Assembly: GCF_026250525.1 (NCBI RefSeq)
Contig: NZ_CP111052.1
Coordinates: 62,001 to 126,000 of the forward strand
Length of the DNA: 64,000 nt
Source: Chondrinema litorale
GTDB lineage: Bacteria; Bacteroidota; Bacteroidia; Cytophagales; Flammeovirgaceae
Direction of reading: 5' to 3'
The position numbers and the translations under genes are program-made. Numbering within the stretch: the first letter of the stretch is position 1; every line of letters starts with the position of its first letter. Under the pieces are notes generated by a model. The model ran no database searches. It saw nothing but the letters and a program-made list of their open reading frames with translations, and had not been told where the DNA came from. Shown piece after piece: positions 18,124 to 27,123 of the stretch.

Positions 18124-18399
18124 AATTAATCATTTAATGGTGAAGTTATTTTTTCTAAATTTAGAATTTCAGGAGGGAAAAACATAATTATTAATAGAAG
18201 GGTTTTTATCAGGGAATAAAAGATTTTTGATTTGATATTAGGTGTTCCAAGTGAAAACATCTAATAAAATTAATTCAAAGAACTATTGACAAAGATGATA
18301 TCTATATATTGCCCAATTGCTTTACAAGCTATTTTGATTTAAGGGACATCCCCAAAAATAGATTGTGCTATTAATTATTAGATTAGTTGCAAAACATTA

Positions 18400-18993
18400 T
18401 TACTTAAGTTTTGAGAATTTATCTTCGATGGAATTCAACCATTTTGTTCGCTTTTCGTGCGATGCCATTTTCACTTGATTCAAGCTAATCCACTTTCGGT
18501 TTTTAAAGCCAATTTTCCAAAAAGTTCCTAAAATCATTGCCTTTTTTATAGCATTGCCAAAAATAAGACTATATAATAAGCTGGGTGTATTCATGGTAGT
18601 AATCAAAGTGATACCTTTTAGTTTTGTCCAAAGAGGTTTCATTCTTGTATTATTTGCATTAGTATAATCGTAGGCAACACCAGGAAATATTACCTTATCT
18701 ATAAATCCCTTTGTCATGGCTGGCATCAATTCCCACCAAATTGGGAAAATGAAAATTAGATAATCTGCTTGTTCAATTCTACTTTTATAATCTATTACTT
18801 GAGGGTCAACTGGCTTTTTATCTCTAAATGCTTTCAGGTCATCAGCTGTCATAACTGGATTAAACCCATCATTATCGAGATGAATAAGATCTATTTCATG
18901 ATTACCTACTTGTAGTCCCCTTGTAGCTGCTTCTAAAATTGCATTGCAATAACTTTTTTGATAGGGGTGATTAAAAACGATTACTACTTTCAT
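18400..18993 (-). CDS. NAD(P)H:quinone oxidoreductase, flavodoxin-fold (KefF/MdaB-like)
   Basis: A 197-residue Flavodoxin_2 family protein. It starts MKVVIVFNHPYQKSYCNAIL, with the FMN/FAD phosphate loop near HPYQKSYC, and continues with ADYLIFIFPIWWELMPAMTK then GFIDKVIFPGVAYDY. That is the characteristic PxWWxxxPAxxKGxxDRVxxxGxAY signature. It should reduce quinones or other electrophiles by two electrons in the cytoplasm. The gene is alone. Its promoter region (19020-19067) shares an identical 18-bp block with the MFS-hydrolase operon at the same distance from the ATG, suggesting one regulon for electrophile or drug stress. Confidence 0.9.
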   Translation of the reverse strand: MKVVIVFNHPYQKSYCNAILEAATRGLQVGNHEIDLIHLDNDGFNPVMTADDLKAFRDKKPVDPQVIDYKSRIEQADYLIFIFPIWWELMPAMTKGFIDKVIFPGVAYDYTNANNTRMKPLWTKLKGITLITTMNTPSLLYSLIFGNAIKKAMILGTFWKIGFKNRKWISLNQVKMASHEKRTKWLNSIEDKFSKLK

Positions 18994-19019
18994 TTTATAG
19001 AGTTTTAAATTTTACAACT

Positions 19020-19067
19020 CAAAATTATGAAGTGCATAATTCGTACACGATAACAATTGTAAAGAAA
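19020..19067 (-). promoter_or_regulatory. Promoter plus operator of the quinone reductase gene
   Basis: On the minus strand TTTCTTTACAATTGTTAT (19050-19067) is followed 23 bases later by TAATTTTG (19020-19027), an exact TAnnTTTG -7 box, and 27 bases later by the ATG. The palindrome ACAATTGT would be centred near -42. The block is identical over 18 bases to that at 1847-1864. Confidence 0.7.
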
Positions 19068-19090
19068 AGCTGATATAGTAGGAATTTCGT

Positions 19091-19723
19091 TTATAATTTT
19101 CTATGCTTTTTTCTTCGTCGTTTCTTTTGATAAAAGAAAACAACCACTAATAATATTGGTAGTTTAGTAAAAAGTAAAATGAAAGCTAATGCTGGACTGA
19201 AAAAAGACAATCCTATTGAAATAACAGAATTTCCAATATCTAAATTACAATACAATCTCAGTTCAGAATAAGTCAATTCATCAATAACGTCTAATTTTTT
19301 ATAATACTTTTTATTGCTAGCATAATCCCATATTAAGTTCTGAAAGATAGTAACAAATAACACATTTATACTGTAAGTAACTACAGCTGCAAAGTTAAAT
19401 AAATGAAATCCAAACAATGAAGTTGAGAAAGGAATCAAGACAATGAAAAACAGCCAAATTAGGTTGTAAAAAAGTAATCGATTATCAATCTGAATGATGT
19501 GTGCAAAAAATGTATGGTGCACTTTCCAAAAGAGTGCAATATTGATGAAGGATAGTAAGAATGCTACCAAAGATTTCCATTGATCCAATATATCTGAAAA
19601 ATGTAGGGTTTGGTCATCTTCTGTTTCAACTTTTAATTCAAGAGCTAATAATGTGATGGCGATAGCTATAACTGCATCACTAAAAAAAACAGTACGTTCG
19701 ACTTCAATATTTTTTGATTCCAT
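19091..19723 (-). CDS. TMEM175-family (DUF1211) potassium channel-like protein
   Basis: A 210-residue membrane protein with about six helices. The first helix carries the family signature VERTVFFSDAVIAIAITLLA, the RxxxFSD motif of TMEM175-type K+ channels, whose first helix lines the pore. Length matches prokaryotic homologues, which assemble as tetramers. A Lys/Arg-rich tail (KKRRRKKHRKL) ends the protein. It lies 97 bases beyond the quinone reductase start, on the same strand but upstream of that gene's own promoter, so it is probably a separate transcript. Confidence 0.88.
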   Translation of the reverse strand: MESKNIEVERTVFFSDAVIAIAITLLALELKVETEDDQTLHFSDILDQWKSLVAFLLSFINIALFWKVHHTFFAHIIQIDNRLLFYNLIWLFFIVLIPFSTSLFGFHLFNFAAVVTYSINVLFVTIFQNLIWDYASNKKYYKKLDVIDELTYSELRLYCNLDIGNSVISIGLSFFSPALAFILLFTKLPILLVVVFFYQKKRRRKKHRKL

Positions 19724-19781
19724 AATAGGTTAAATGATATTGGCTTATTTTAAAAATGCTTTTCAGTAGGTATAATTTTTA

Positions 19782-20015
19782 CTATTCCATTATTAGGTCA
19801 ACTATTTCCTCTGGAGATTTTTGGTTGTTGATACTAATTTCCTCAATAGATTCCAGTGAGTCTTTAATTACAATATTATTCTTATTTAGTATCAACTTTG
19901 CTTTATTATATTCAATATGCATCATTTCAAATGAACAAGAAACAGGAGCCTTTACAAATTCTCTTTTAAGTATTTTATTTTTGCACATTTGAATTGATGT
20001 TGTTAGGATTTCCAT
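19782..20015 (-). CDS. Small hypothetical protein
   Basis: A 77-residue ATG-initiated frame, MEILTTSIQMCKNKILKREF onward, with a balanced hydrophilic composition and an acidic tail (KSPEEIVDLIME). It lies 58 bases upstream of the TMEM175-like gene on the same strand, so it may be co-transcribed. I recognise no domain. The opposite strand is also open over nearly the same span but is low-complexity hydrophobic; this strand looks the more protein-like. Confidence 0.4.
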   Translation of the reverse strand: MEILTTSIQMCKNKILKREFVKAPVSCSFEMMHIEYNKAKLILNKNNIVIKDSLESIEEISINNQKSPEEIVDLIME

Positions 20016-20613
20016 CTATAATATTGTTTTTGCTAAAATTGATCAATAGATTATTAGCAAGATTTCTTTTTTTTAGATACTATAAGTTATTTATTATCCG
20101 TAATTCTTTCTAAGTACAAAAAGGTCGACTTCAACAAAGTCCACCTTTTTTGATCTTCTTGAGTGTGAATTAATTCACTAATCCGTATAGATTTTCTAAT
20201 TTCTTAAAAATTGTACTTTAAGGCTATATTTCTTATTTTGAACGCTCTAATAATTGAGTTTTAATAAGTTCTATTATTATTACAGGGCTTTTTCTGATTA
20301 ATTATTTACAATCTTATACTAATAATAAGCCTAGAAATTTCATTTCTTCTCTATAGGTTCGATTTTTCACAAATGACATATTATTTCTTAATCAAGTTAT
20401 ATTTTATTATCTTTTCAAAGATTAGGATGGAGTAGCAACTAGTAGCGGTGAAAGTATTCGATTCATCAATTTGGTTCTTAGTGTGTTTTTATACTCTATA
20501 TTTATTAGAATTGTATAACTTAATTATTTTAGAGACTCATAACATGTGAGTAAGGAAAGGTTGTTAACAATAGCTGTCTGCTTATTTACAATTGTGTTTT
20601 TTTTTTACTAAAC
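20016..20613. other. Intergenic region with an orphan bidirectional hairpin
   Basis: About 600 bases without a convincing ORF. It contains the hairpin at 20118-20150 and must hold the promoter of the gene at 20614; ACAATTGT occurs at 20589-20596, but without the rest of the 18-bp block. Confidence 0.35.
20118..20150. terminator. Bidirectional rho-independent terminator
   Basis: AAAAAGGTCGACTT and AAGTCCACCTTTTT form a 14-bp stem with one mismatch and a short loop. T-runs follow on both strands. No obvious gene ends beside it, so it may mark a lost gene. Confidence 0.65.
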
Positions 20614-21153
20614 ATGAAATGTGAACCTCAAATAAGAAAACGACTTTTGTTATTATTCCTGATATTAACTCCTGTCATTGGTCATGGACAGGTAAAAATA
20701 AGCGGTCGGATTGTTGATTTTAAATCTTCTGAACCAATGGCAAGTATTACAATTCTGAATCAAAGTGACTCTACACTTTTCAGAACTGATATTTCAGGTA
20801 AGTTTGAATTGGTTCTGTCACAAAGTGATACATTGATTAAATTAATAAGCATTGGTTATGGGTATACCATTTTAAACAACATTAAAACTTTAAGTGATCC
20901 ATTGATTAGCCTTGGAAATGTACCAGTATTCGAATACTATACTACTGGTGGCACATACGAATATGGTAATAAAAAAAATTTCTTTGGTAAAGAAAAAAGA
21001 AAGCAAGCCATTGTACATTATGATTTGATCATCTATGATTCAATTGGACAGGATGGGTTATTAAAATGGTATAATGGTCAGAAGGAAGTAAGCCTAATAA
21101 AACAATCGAATAGTTTGTATTTGGATGTCACTTTATTAAATGAAACACCTTGA
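20614..21153 (+). CDS. Secreted protein with CarboxypepD_reg-like domain
   Basis: A 179-residue protein. A signal peptide (KRLLLLFLILTPVIGHGQ) is followed by a carboxypeptidase-regulatory-like beta-sandwich: VKISGRIVDFKSSEPMASIT then a DISGKFEL motif, about residues 27-95. These domains are typical of Bacteroidota envelope proteins. The C-terminal 80 residues (GTYEYGNKKNFFGKEKRKQ onward) match nothing I know. It is alone on the plus strand with long gaps on both sides. Confidence 0.75.
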   Translation: MKCEPQIRKRLLLLFLILTPVIGHGQVKISGRIVDFKSSEPMASITILNQSDSTLFRTDISGKFELVLSQSDTLIKLISIGYGYTILNNIKTLSDPLISLGNVPVFEYYTTGGTYEYGNKKNFFGKEKRKQAIVHYDLIIYDSIGQDGLLKWYNGQKEVSLIKQSNSLYLDVTLLNETP

Positions 21154-21595
21154 AGTTAACTACTATTTTAGTTCATTTCTGTGGTGAAGTTTGGTTTTCT
21201 TTGATGTACATTGATAATGTTAACTTGAGTTATGAATTTTGCGATTTTTTTAGTATTTACCAAATTAACATTGTTTTTATGTGGTTAAAATCCAGCTATC
21301 AAAGAAACATATCAATCTGATCCTAACACTGGATATAGTATTAGACATGCAACAACTACTTCAAACTATAGGGGCTTGAATAAATACAGACTATATTGGA
21401 GTACTTCAAACTTTGAATTCTATTAATTCAGAACAAGTCCACCAGCATGATTTAAAAATGAAGAAAATTTTTGTTTAACCTAATCCCTGTGTGATATTTC
21501 TTTCAGTGAGGCATAAATAAAATGGCAAAAAATGCATTTGACAAGTCATTATGTGATGGGTTCATATTTACAATTTGAGTTGGTGGTGCAGCTTT
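21154..21595. other. Intergenic region without recognised feature
   Basis: About 440 AT-rich bases between convergent genes. No sustained ORF, hairpin terminator or repeat was recognised. Confidence 0.3.
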
Positions 21596-21991
21596 TTAAG
21601 CCCAGGTGATTAGGGGAATAACTCCAAAATAAATCAGGTAAATAACAGCCAGTATATGCAAGGTGGTAAGCATAAAGATTGAATACTGGATAAGTTTAAA
21701 CACATTGCCTTTTCTTGAGCGAATAAGCACAACAATAGCACTTCCACTGCATAATGCAAATAGCAACGAGCAAATCAACAAAGTCAGAGATAGCCAGGAT
21801 GGTTTTGCCAACAGCATTTCAGTATTTTCAAATCCATAAAATTGCAGGAACATCATCAAAATAAAACATATACTGGCTAGAGTAGGAAATAAATTTTGCC
21901 ATAGTAAAGTCTGGTATTTATTTCTTTTTACGAAAACTGCAATGGTAAATGCCAAAAACAAAGAAGTCCTGCAGGCATCAATGTAATCCAA
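21596..21991 (-). CDS. Membrane tail of the adjacent serine hydrolase, displaced by a frameshift
   Basis: About 131 codons opening with TTG, encoding four membrane helices (SLFLAFTIAVFV, LASICFILMMFLQF, LTLLICSLLFALCSGSAIVV, HILAVIYLIYFGVI). It overlaps the 3' end of the serine hydrolase gene by 64 bases in the -1 frame. Serine hydrolases of that type normally end in a multi-helix membrane domain. Joining the frames at GGACTTCTTTG gives an unbroken helix, LWITLMPAGLL then LFLAFTIAVFV. One missing T in the run of Ts is the simplest explanation. It could be a real mutation, a sequencing error or, less likely, ribosomal slippage. Confidence 0.6.
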   Translation of the reverse strand: MDYIDACRTSLFLAFTIAVFVKRNKYQTLLWQNLFPTLASICFILMMFLQFYGFENTEMLLAKPSWLSLTLLICSLLFALCSGSAIVVLIRSRKGNVFKLIQYSIFMLTTLHILAVIYLIYFGVIPLITWA

Positions 21992-23478
21992 AGTCCGAGC
22001 AATATCATCTGAGTATAAACCTGAAAAGTTGAAATGGGTTTTAGTACGAAATTCTCAGAGTATAAAACCTTTCCCGCCAATGGGTCTTCCGCTAGTACTA
22101 AACCAGTTTTGTTTGAATTGCTCAGGATACATTGGGTTGGTGAAACTGGATAATAGCTTGTAGTTTGACCTGAACCAATCCAGGATCGCTTTACCACATT
22201 ATTCTGAATTTCAATTTTTTCAATACTAATAAAAATATCCTGATAAAACCTATTTTGGCTTCTTGGATTTATAGCCAGGTAATAACCTTCTTCGATTTCC
22301 AATAGGCCATTATATTTTTGTGAAATTGACTGGTCATCCGGTAATAAATTCATTTCAAAACCCCGGATTAAAGCAGTTATTTGCTGCATTACCCAGCCAT
22401 TATTGGCATTGAGTAAAATAACATGACCAATACCGTATTCTGGAAAATAGATTAATTGGGCTAAACCACCATTCATAGCTCCATCATGACCCTGTGAAGT
22501 AAAACCTTTATAAGAGCTTTTCCAGTTTCCTAGTCCATATCCTAATTCCAAACCAGCCTGAGCGCCAATGGAGCTCTTTGGTGTTTCCATCCTAATTATT
22601 GATTCTTCCTGCAGAAAATCCAGAGAATCGATTTTTCCTCTGTTTAATAACATTTTCAGGATTTGAGCCATATCCCTAGCTGAGGAATTTAATCCCCCTG
22701 GTGATCGGTAAAGTTCATTTTTGTATGGGATCTTTTCCATTGCCCAGTTGTAGGTTACAGCTCCCCATTCCTTATATAATTTATCATTAAAAAAAGTGGA
22801 GTGGCTCATCATTAAAGGTTTAAAAATCGCTTTACGGACATATTCTTCATAGGACATCCCACTTACTTTTTCAACAATATAGGCTGCAACTGCATAATTG
22901 ACATTGCTGTAGGCCATTCTTGAACCTGGAACCCACCTCGATTTTCGGGTGTGAGGATGAAACTCTAAGGCTTTTTTCATGGGTATAGGAGGTGTTTCAT
23001 CATACATCATTTCCACCAGATGGATCTCATCCCAACCACTAGTATGTTCCAACAAATGTACAACTTGAATAGGATGAGTCTCCTCCCAAGGATTCTCAAA
23101 TTCAACTTCGGGTATGAAGTTTATTAGTTGATCTTCAAGAGACAATTTATCTTCTTCCTGCAATTTAAGTATAGCTAAAGCCACAATCATTTTGGAAACA
23201 GAGGCAATACGGAATATAGTATTTTCAGAAGCAGGTCTTTCTCCATTTGACTCACAATTTCCAACCTCCAAAATCATATCAGGATGATTTTTACTTATCA
23301 GTGCAATACCTGCACAAAGACCATGATGATCCTTTAATACATTAGCAATTTTTTTATTTAAAGTCTTTAAATCTTCTTTATAAAGAGAATCAGACTGATT
23401 TTCTAAAAAACAAAATCCAGGTTTCGCCAAAAATAAAAGAAGGCATAATCCTACAAATCTTAAATATTTACCAATCAT
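21928..23478 (-). CDS. Beta-lactamase-family serine hydrolase (class C/EstB-like), frameshifted C-terminus
   Basis: A signal peptide (MIGKYLRFVGLCLLLFLAKP) is followed by a beta-lactamase/penicillin-binding-protein-type domain. The motifs are SxxK at Ser93-Lys96 (IASVSKM), YxN at Tyr190-Asn192 (AYSNVNYA) and HxG at His330-Gly332 (QGHDGAMNGG). Such enzymes are esterases, D-aminopeptidases or peptidoglycan hydrolases more often than antibiotic-destroying enzymes. After about residue 400 the protein enters a membrane tail, and the frame stops at LQFS. The remaining helices continue in the -1 frame at 21596-21991. The catalytic domain is complete, so activity may persist. Confidence 0.85.
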   Translation of the reverse strand: MIGKYLRFVGLCLLLFLAKPGFCFLENQSDSLYKEDLKTLNKKIANVLKDHHGLCAGIALISKNHPDMILEVGNCESNGERPASENTIFRIASVSKMIVALAILKLQEEDKLSLEDQLINFIPEVEFENPWEETHPIQVVHLLEHTSGWDEIHLVEMMYDETPPIPMKKALEFHPHTRKSRWVPGSRMAYSNVNYAVAAYIVEKVSGMSYEEYVRKAIFKPLMMSHSTFFNDKLYKEWGAVTYNWAMEKIPYKNELYRSPGGLNSSARDMAQILKMLLNRGKIDSLDFLQEESIIRMETPKSSIGAQAGLELGYGLGNWKSSYKGFTSQGHDGAMNGGLAQLIYFPEYGIGHVILLNANNGWVMQQITALIRGFEMNLLPDDQSISQKYNGLLEIEEGYYLAINPRSQNRFYQDIFISIEKIEIQNNVVKRSWIGSGQTTSYYPVSPTQCILSNSNKTGLVLAEDPLAGKVLYSENFVLKPISTFQVYTQMILLGLWITLMPAGLLCFWHLPLQFS

Positions 23479-23631
23479 GTATTAAAGTTAAAATAGAAGT
23501 ACAGTTAGAAAAGTATATCTAATTATTAATACTTTACATTATGTATGTTCTATTGTAGAAATCTGTAAGGGTATAGCAGGAGGATACAGTTTGGTATTTA
23601 TTAAATTACACAGTGTCATCATATCTAAATT

Positions 23632-24825
23632 CTACAACAAAGAGTTAGCAAAAGCGGTAATCACATTTTCTTTTTCCTGCATTCGTTCAAAAATCCATGC
23701 AATAGCTGTAATGCCTGTTATCACTGCAAATGACATTCTAATTACAGAATAGTACTTCCATTTGCTGGCTAATAACAGTGGAAAGAAACAAACCATAATT
23801 ATAAGTTGCATGCTTTCAATTCCTAAGTTAAAACCCAAAACACTGAGTAAACGAGCTTGCCAATCGAGGTTCATTGACGAAAGTGAAATAGAAAATGCCA
23901 AACCGTGAATTAGCCCAAAACTAGCTGCAACCAATGGTTCTCTTTTATTAAATATGGGTTTGATACAGTGAATAGCAGAAATTAAAATAGAAACAGCAAT
24001 TAATACTTCGATGTATTGTGCTCTAAATGGTATAAGATCAAAACTACCAGCTAAAAGCGTAATTGAATGACCAATAGTAAAGGCAAAACTGATCTTTAAA
24101 AACCTGATTAAAGTAAAGCTAAGACCTTGAAAACCTGTCCAGTTTTTATCCTGTACAGTAAGTGGAGCAACAAGTAAAAGAGTTAGTAAAAACAAGATAT
24201 GATCTAAACCCACTCTTATATGTTCCATTCCATATAGAAACATAGCCCAAGTTCCTTTAAACCAACTTCCTTGTTCTAAATCAATTTTTAGTGGATTGAT
24301 GCTATTTGTATTATAATCTGTTTCTATTACCCCAATCGGACGAGCTGTTTTGTCAGAGATTAAACCACTGTTCCAATCATATTTTAAGAATACAAGTACC
24401 TTATGGGTGATTACTTGGTGGATAATCGCATTATATACAAAACTAAACTGACGCATTTCTTCCGAAGTAGGAGGGATGAGTTCAAAGTGAATCTCTAGTT
24501 CAGAATAGTTACCAACTTCACGGTCATATTCATCTACCTTTTTATAATCTTTAATAACTGTTTGCCAATTGTTATTTGCAGTAGATGCTAGTATATGTTG
24601 ACTGAAATATGCCAATATAAAAGAAGAATCTATCTGAGCTTCATTATGCATGGTGGCATCCATTAATACAATAAATGGCATTTTGGCAGTACCTGAAATT
24701 GTTTGATCACCTACAGACAATTCAATTACGGTATTAGGCATTGGATGTCCTAATGCTTGCTTTTGAAAAGTAATAAGCGCAAACATTATAAGCATTTTTA
24801 AAACTAATATCTTGTGTTTATTCAT
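23632..24825 (-). CDS. HupE/UreJ_2-family membrane protein with extracytoplasmic N-domain
   Basis: 397 residues. A signal peptide to about 26 (QALGHPMPNT) is followed by an extracytoplasmic beta-rich domain (27-185) and six or seven membrane helices. The transporter half carries the HupE/UreJ motifs EHIRVGLDHILF (201-212), FTIGHSITL (249-257), FGLIHGLAF (303-311) and GIESMQ (335-340). Their His, Asp and Glu residues are the presumed metal path. Classic HupE/UreJ proteins move nickel for hydrogenase or urease; neither enzyme is encoded here, so substrate is unknown. The gene is separated from the lipoprotein upstream by a terminator-like hairpin. A paralogue lacking the transporter half lies at 16311. 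Confidence 0.88.
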   Translation of the reverse strand: MNKHKILVLKMLIMFALITFQKQALGHPMPNTVIELSVGDQTISGTAKMPFIVLMDATMHNEAQIDSSFILAYFSQHILASTANNNWQTVIKDYKKVDEYDREVGNYSELEIHFELIPPTSEEMRQFSFVYNAIIHQVITHKVLVFLKYDWNSGLISDKTARPIGVIETDYNTNSINPLKIDLEQGSWFKGTWAMFLYGMEHIRVGLDHILFLLTLLLVAPLTVQDKNWTGFQGLSFTLIRFLKISFAFTIGHSITLLAGSFDLIPFRAQYIEVLIAVSILISAIHCIKPIFNKREPLVAASFGLIHGLAFSISLSSMNLDWQARLLSVLGFNLGIESMQLIIMVCFFPLLLASKWKYYSVIRMSFAVITGITAIAWIFERMQEKENVITAFANSLL

Positions 24826-24854
24826 TTTTTGTGCTGTTAGCCAATTTTAGAAAA

Positions 24855-24882
24855 ATACTCTTCTAAGTTTTTAGAAGAGTAT
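24855..24882 (-). terminator. Rho-independent terminator between lipoprotein and HupE-like gene
   Basis: A perfect 12-bp stem, ATACTCTTCTAA / TTAGAAGAGTAT, with a 4-base loop. It is followed on the minus strand by TTTTTC, so transcription from the lipoprotein gene should stop or be attenuated here. Confidence 0.8.
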
Positions 24883-24918
24883 AAACTCACATTCTAGCAA
24901 TGTTGATTGTTGTAATTT

Positions 24919-25464
24919 TTATCCTTCCCAATAAACTCTATTGCTAAATTCTTCTCTAACTTGCTCAGTCCAATATTCAACTTCATCGCTGCTTATCACT
25001 CCATTTTCAACTCCTTCTTCAATAAATGGAACAAAACTATTAGTGAGTGATTCTATTAAATTTTCAGGATCGAAATCGTAGTTTTCACAAACCATAGCCA
25101 AGTTATAGCCATAGTTTTCCATAAACGTATGCATGTTGTTATGAGAGATGCCAAGAAAAGCGATAAGTACATTTTCTATAGGAGCATGGCCACGATGTAA
25201 ACCCAAACTACCTTCTCCCCAAGCAGTGTCTACCAAGTCATCTAGGTCTGATGTTGTATTCACTTTCCCATCGAAAGCAGCCCCACCACCTGTACCATTG
25301 GCTTGTAGATTGGTTATTACATCTCCAGTTCCTGTAGAGGTTATACTACTCACCGAACCAGAAGTCTCAAGTGTATCAGAATCATCTGAACACGCTACGA
25401 AAATGCCCACAAGCATCAAAACCACGTAATTAACTGATAAGATGGTTATCCAGCTTTTTTTCAT
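24919..25464 (-). CDS. His/Met-rich lipoprotein of the HupE-DUF3500 locus
   Basis: 181 residues with a lipobox at Cys25 (IFVACSDDSD). A Ser/Thr/Gly linker (to about 75) leads to a helical domain containing GLHRGHAPIENVLIAFLGIS followed by HNNMHTFMENYGYNL. This is a spaced set of potential metal ligands: His90, His93, His108, Met111, His112 and Met115. I know no family for it. Its position between a DUF3500 lipoprotein and a HupE/UreJ-type transporter suggests a periplasmic or surface metal-binding partner. Hairpin terminators lie on both sides, so its transcript level may be set separately from its neighbours. Confidence 0.7.
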   Translation of the reverse strand: MKKSWITILSVNYVVLMLVGIFVACSDDSDTLETSGSVSSITSTGTGDVITNLQANGTGGGAAFDGKVNTTSDLDDLVDTAWGEGSLGLHRGHAPIENVLIAFLGISHNNMHTFMENYGYNLAMVCENYDFDPENLIESLTNSFVPFIEEGVENGVISSDEVEYWTEQVREEFSNRVYWEG

Positions 25465-25561
25465 GATATTAAAATTTGGTTATAAATAAGGGATTTTTTA
25501 GTCCAAAAAGTATTAGCAATTTTATACTTTCAGATTTAACTGTAACGCAGAAGTTTGAAAA

Positions 25562-25587
25562 CCTACCTTTTAATACTAAAAGGTAGG
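25562..25587 (-). terminator. Rho-independent terminator after DUF3500 copy 2
   Basis: CCTACCTTTTA / TAAAAGGTAGG form a perfect 11-bp stem with an ATAC loop (plus-strand reading), followed on the minus strand by TTTTC. It lies 28 bases after the gene's stop codon. Confidence 0.8.
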
Positions 25588-25614
25588 AAGTTTATTTTGT
25601 TGATTTAATAGATA

Positions 25615-27123
25615 TTAATTTCCTCCGTAATCTGAGGTTTTATCTCTCCAAATTGTATGTGGATGCGGGTCTGATAAAATAACTCCATTTTGAATGCTTG
25701 CTTCAATCCAAACAGAAGGTCCATCGATTCTTACATAATCGTTTCGAGTTTCCATAGTAGTAGTACCAGAATAAGCGATGTAAGTATCATCCAATTCACT
25801 TTCGTAAAGTGTCATAAACTCTTCAGCATCATCTTCTGCAAGATCATCTACATAAGTTCTGATTGCTGCTAATACCAATTCTTTTTGGTCAGAAGTTAAA
25901 TTACCTACTTTTATACCAGAATAAGTAGTTGGGAAATTATCATCGTTTTGAGGCCCAACTATAATGTCACCATATGTTCCACTCAGTTCAGCAGTTGCTA
26001 ATTCTTCGCTCGAAAGCCCATTTAACATGGCAGAAAAGGCATCCCTTTCATCATTCATTGTTTGATAAGTCTCACCATCGTAAGTAAAAGAGCCATAAGG
26101 TTCTATTCCTCTAAATGAAGGAGTAGCACCAGAGAGCACTCCATCGGTATAAGTATTAGTTAATGCCCAGTGGTGACCGCCAAATTGTATCTCAAATGTC
26201 CCTGAAGTTGATGGCGTTCCTAAAAAGGTAAGGTAATAATTCCAAGCACCATAAGTATCACCACCTCCAGCTTCGTTCAAGTAATTATCAGCTATTAAAT
26301 GTTGACGTAATTCGTCCCATCCTTCGTTTTCTGTAGTTCCCAATAATTCTACTAGCAATGCTTTAGCATATGCCACTTGAGCAGAATCCATTTCACCAAA
26401 AGATAACCCGAGTCTATTTCCATACAACCCTTCAGGTAAGTTAGACCATCTTTTTGCATTGTCTAATGAGTAATCTTCTTGCACAATTTCTAGTTGATCG
26501 TCGTCTAGCAAAGCTTTAAAAGCCTCAGCAATACAAACAATTTTCTCAATACCAGAGTATGATGAACAACTAGCTACTTCAACTGGATCTACATTCGCAT
26601 AACCATTGTTAGTACTGCTACTGCCATCACCTGGAAAACCACCATCATCTGGAAAATCGCCTCCCATGCCTTCGGCTGTTACAGTCATTTCCATTACACA
26701 TGCTTGCCCACCAAACACGATGCTGAAATAGGCAGTACCTCCTTCTGGTGTATCCGCTATGCCGGCAATATCAAAAATTAAACTTCCGGCTCCATCTGCC
26801 AATGTACCACTTTCTAAAGTAGCTGTATAACCTGTTACACCAGTTGAAGCTATAACAAGTGTAGTATCATAAGCCACACCATTACCACCTGTATATGAGA
26901 TAGATACAGTACCTGAAAACTCTGTGCTTGCATACACTGAATCTGAGATTGTAGCAGAGCTACAATCTAAAGAACCAATAGCAGCTGCTTCCTCTTCTGC
27001 CACAATATCTTCTTCATCCTCGCAACTAGAAAGTATTAATAATAAGGAAAAGATAGATATAAGTGCAATTATAATTGTTTGACCTGAATGTCTGTTTTTT
27101 AAAATTGTTTTATTGATTAACAT
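25615..27123 (-). CDS. DUF3500 family lipoprotein, copy 2
   Basis: 502 residues. A lipobox ends at Cys34 (LILSSC). Residues about 50-150 form an Ig-like or adhesion-type beta repeat (VSISYTGGNGVAYDT and GVTGYTATLESGTLADGAGS), common in Bacteroidota surface proteins. A Gly/Asp linker follows, then the DUF3500 domain (about 185-502) with FGGHH (His317-318), TPSFRGIEP, VGPQNDDNFP, DTYIAYSGTT, DYVRIDGPSVWIE and DPHPH (485-489). It is closely similar to copy 1 over the whole domain, so the two arose by duplication. It lies between a TonB receptor upstream and a His-rich lipoprotein plus HupE-type transporter downstream. The role is unknown; metal binding is my inference. Confidence 0.87.
   Translation of the reverse strand: MLINKTILKNRHSGQTIIIALISIFSLLLILSSCEDEEDIVAEEEAAAIGSLDCSSATISDSVYASTEFSGTVSISYTGGNGVAYDTTLVIASTGVTGYTATLESGTLADGAGSLIFDIAGIADTPEGGTAYFSIVFGGQACVMEMTVTAEGMGGDFPDDGGFPGDGSSSTNNGYANVDPVEVASCSSYSGIEKIVCIAEAFKALLDDDQLEIVQEDYSLDNAKRWSNLPEGLYGNRLGLSFGEMDSAQVAYAKALLVELLGTTENEGWDELRQHLIADNYLNEAGGGDTYGAWNYYLTFLGTPSTSGTFEIQFGGHHWALTNTYTDGVLSGATPSFRGIEPYGSFTYDGETYQTMNDERDAFSAMLNGLSSEELATAELSGTYGDIIVGPQNDDNFPTTYSGIKVGNLTSDQKELVLAAIRTYVDDLAEDDAEEFMTLYESELDDTYIAYSGTTTMETRNDYVRIDGPSVWIEASIQNGVILSDPHPHTIWRDKTSDYGGN

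Noticed and set aside
21960..21975. Programmed ribosomal frameshift in the serine hydrolase
   Set aside because: The local heptamers do not fit an X_XXY_YYZ slippery site; a one-base indel is the better explanation.
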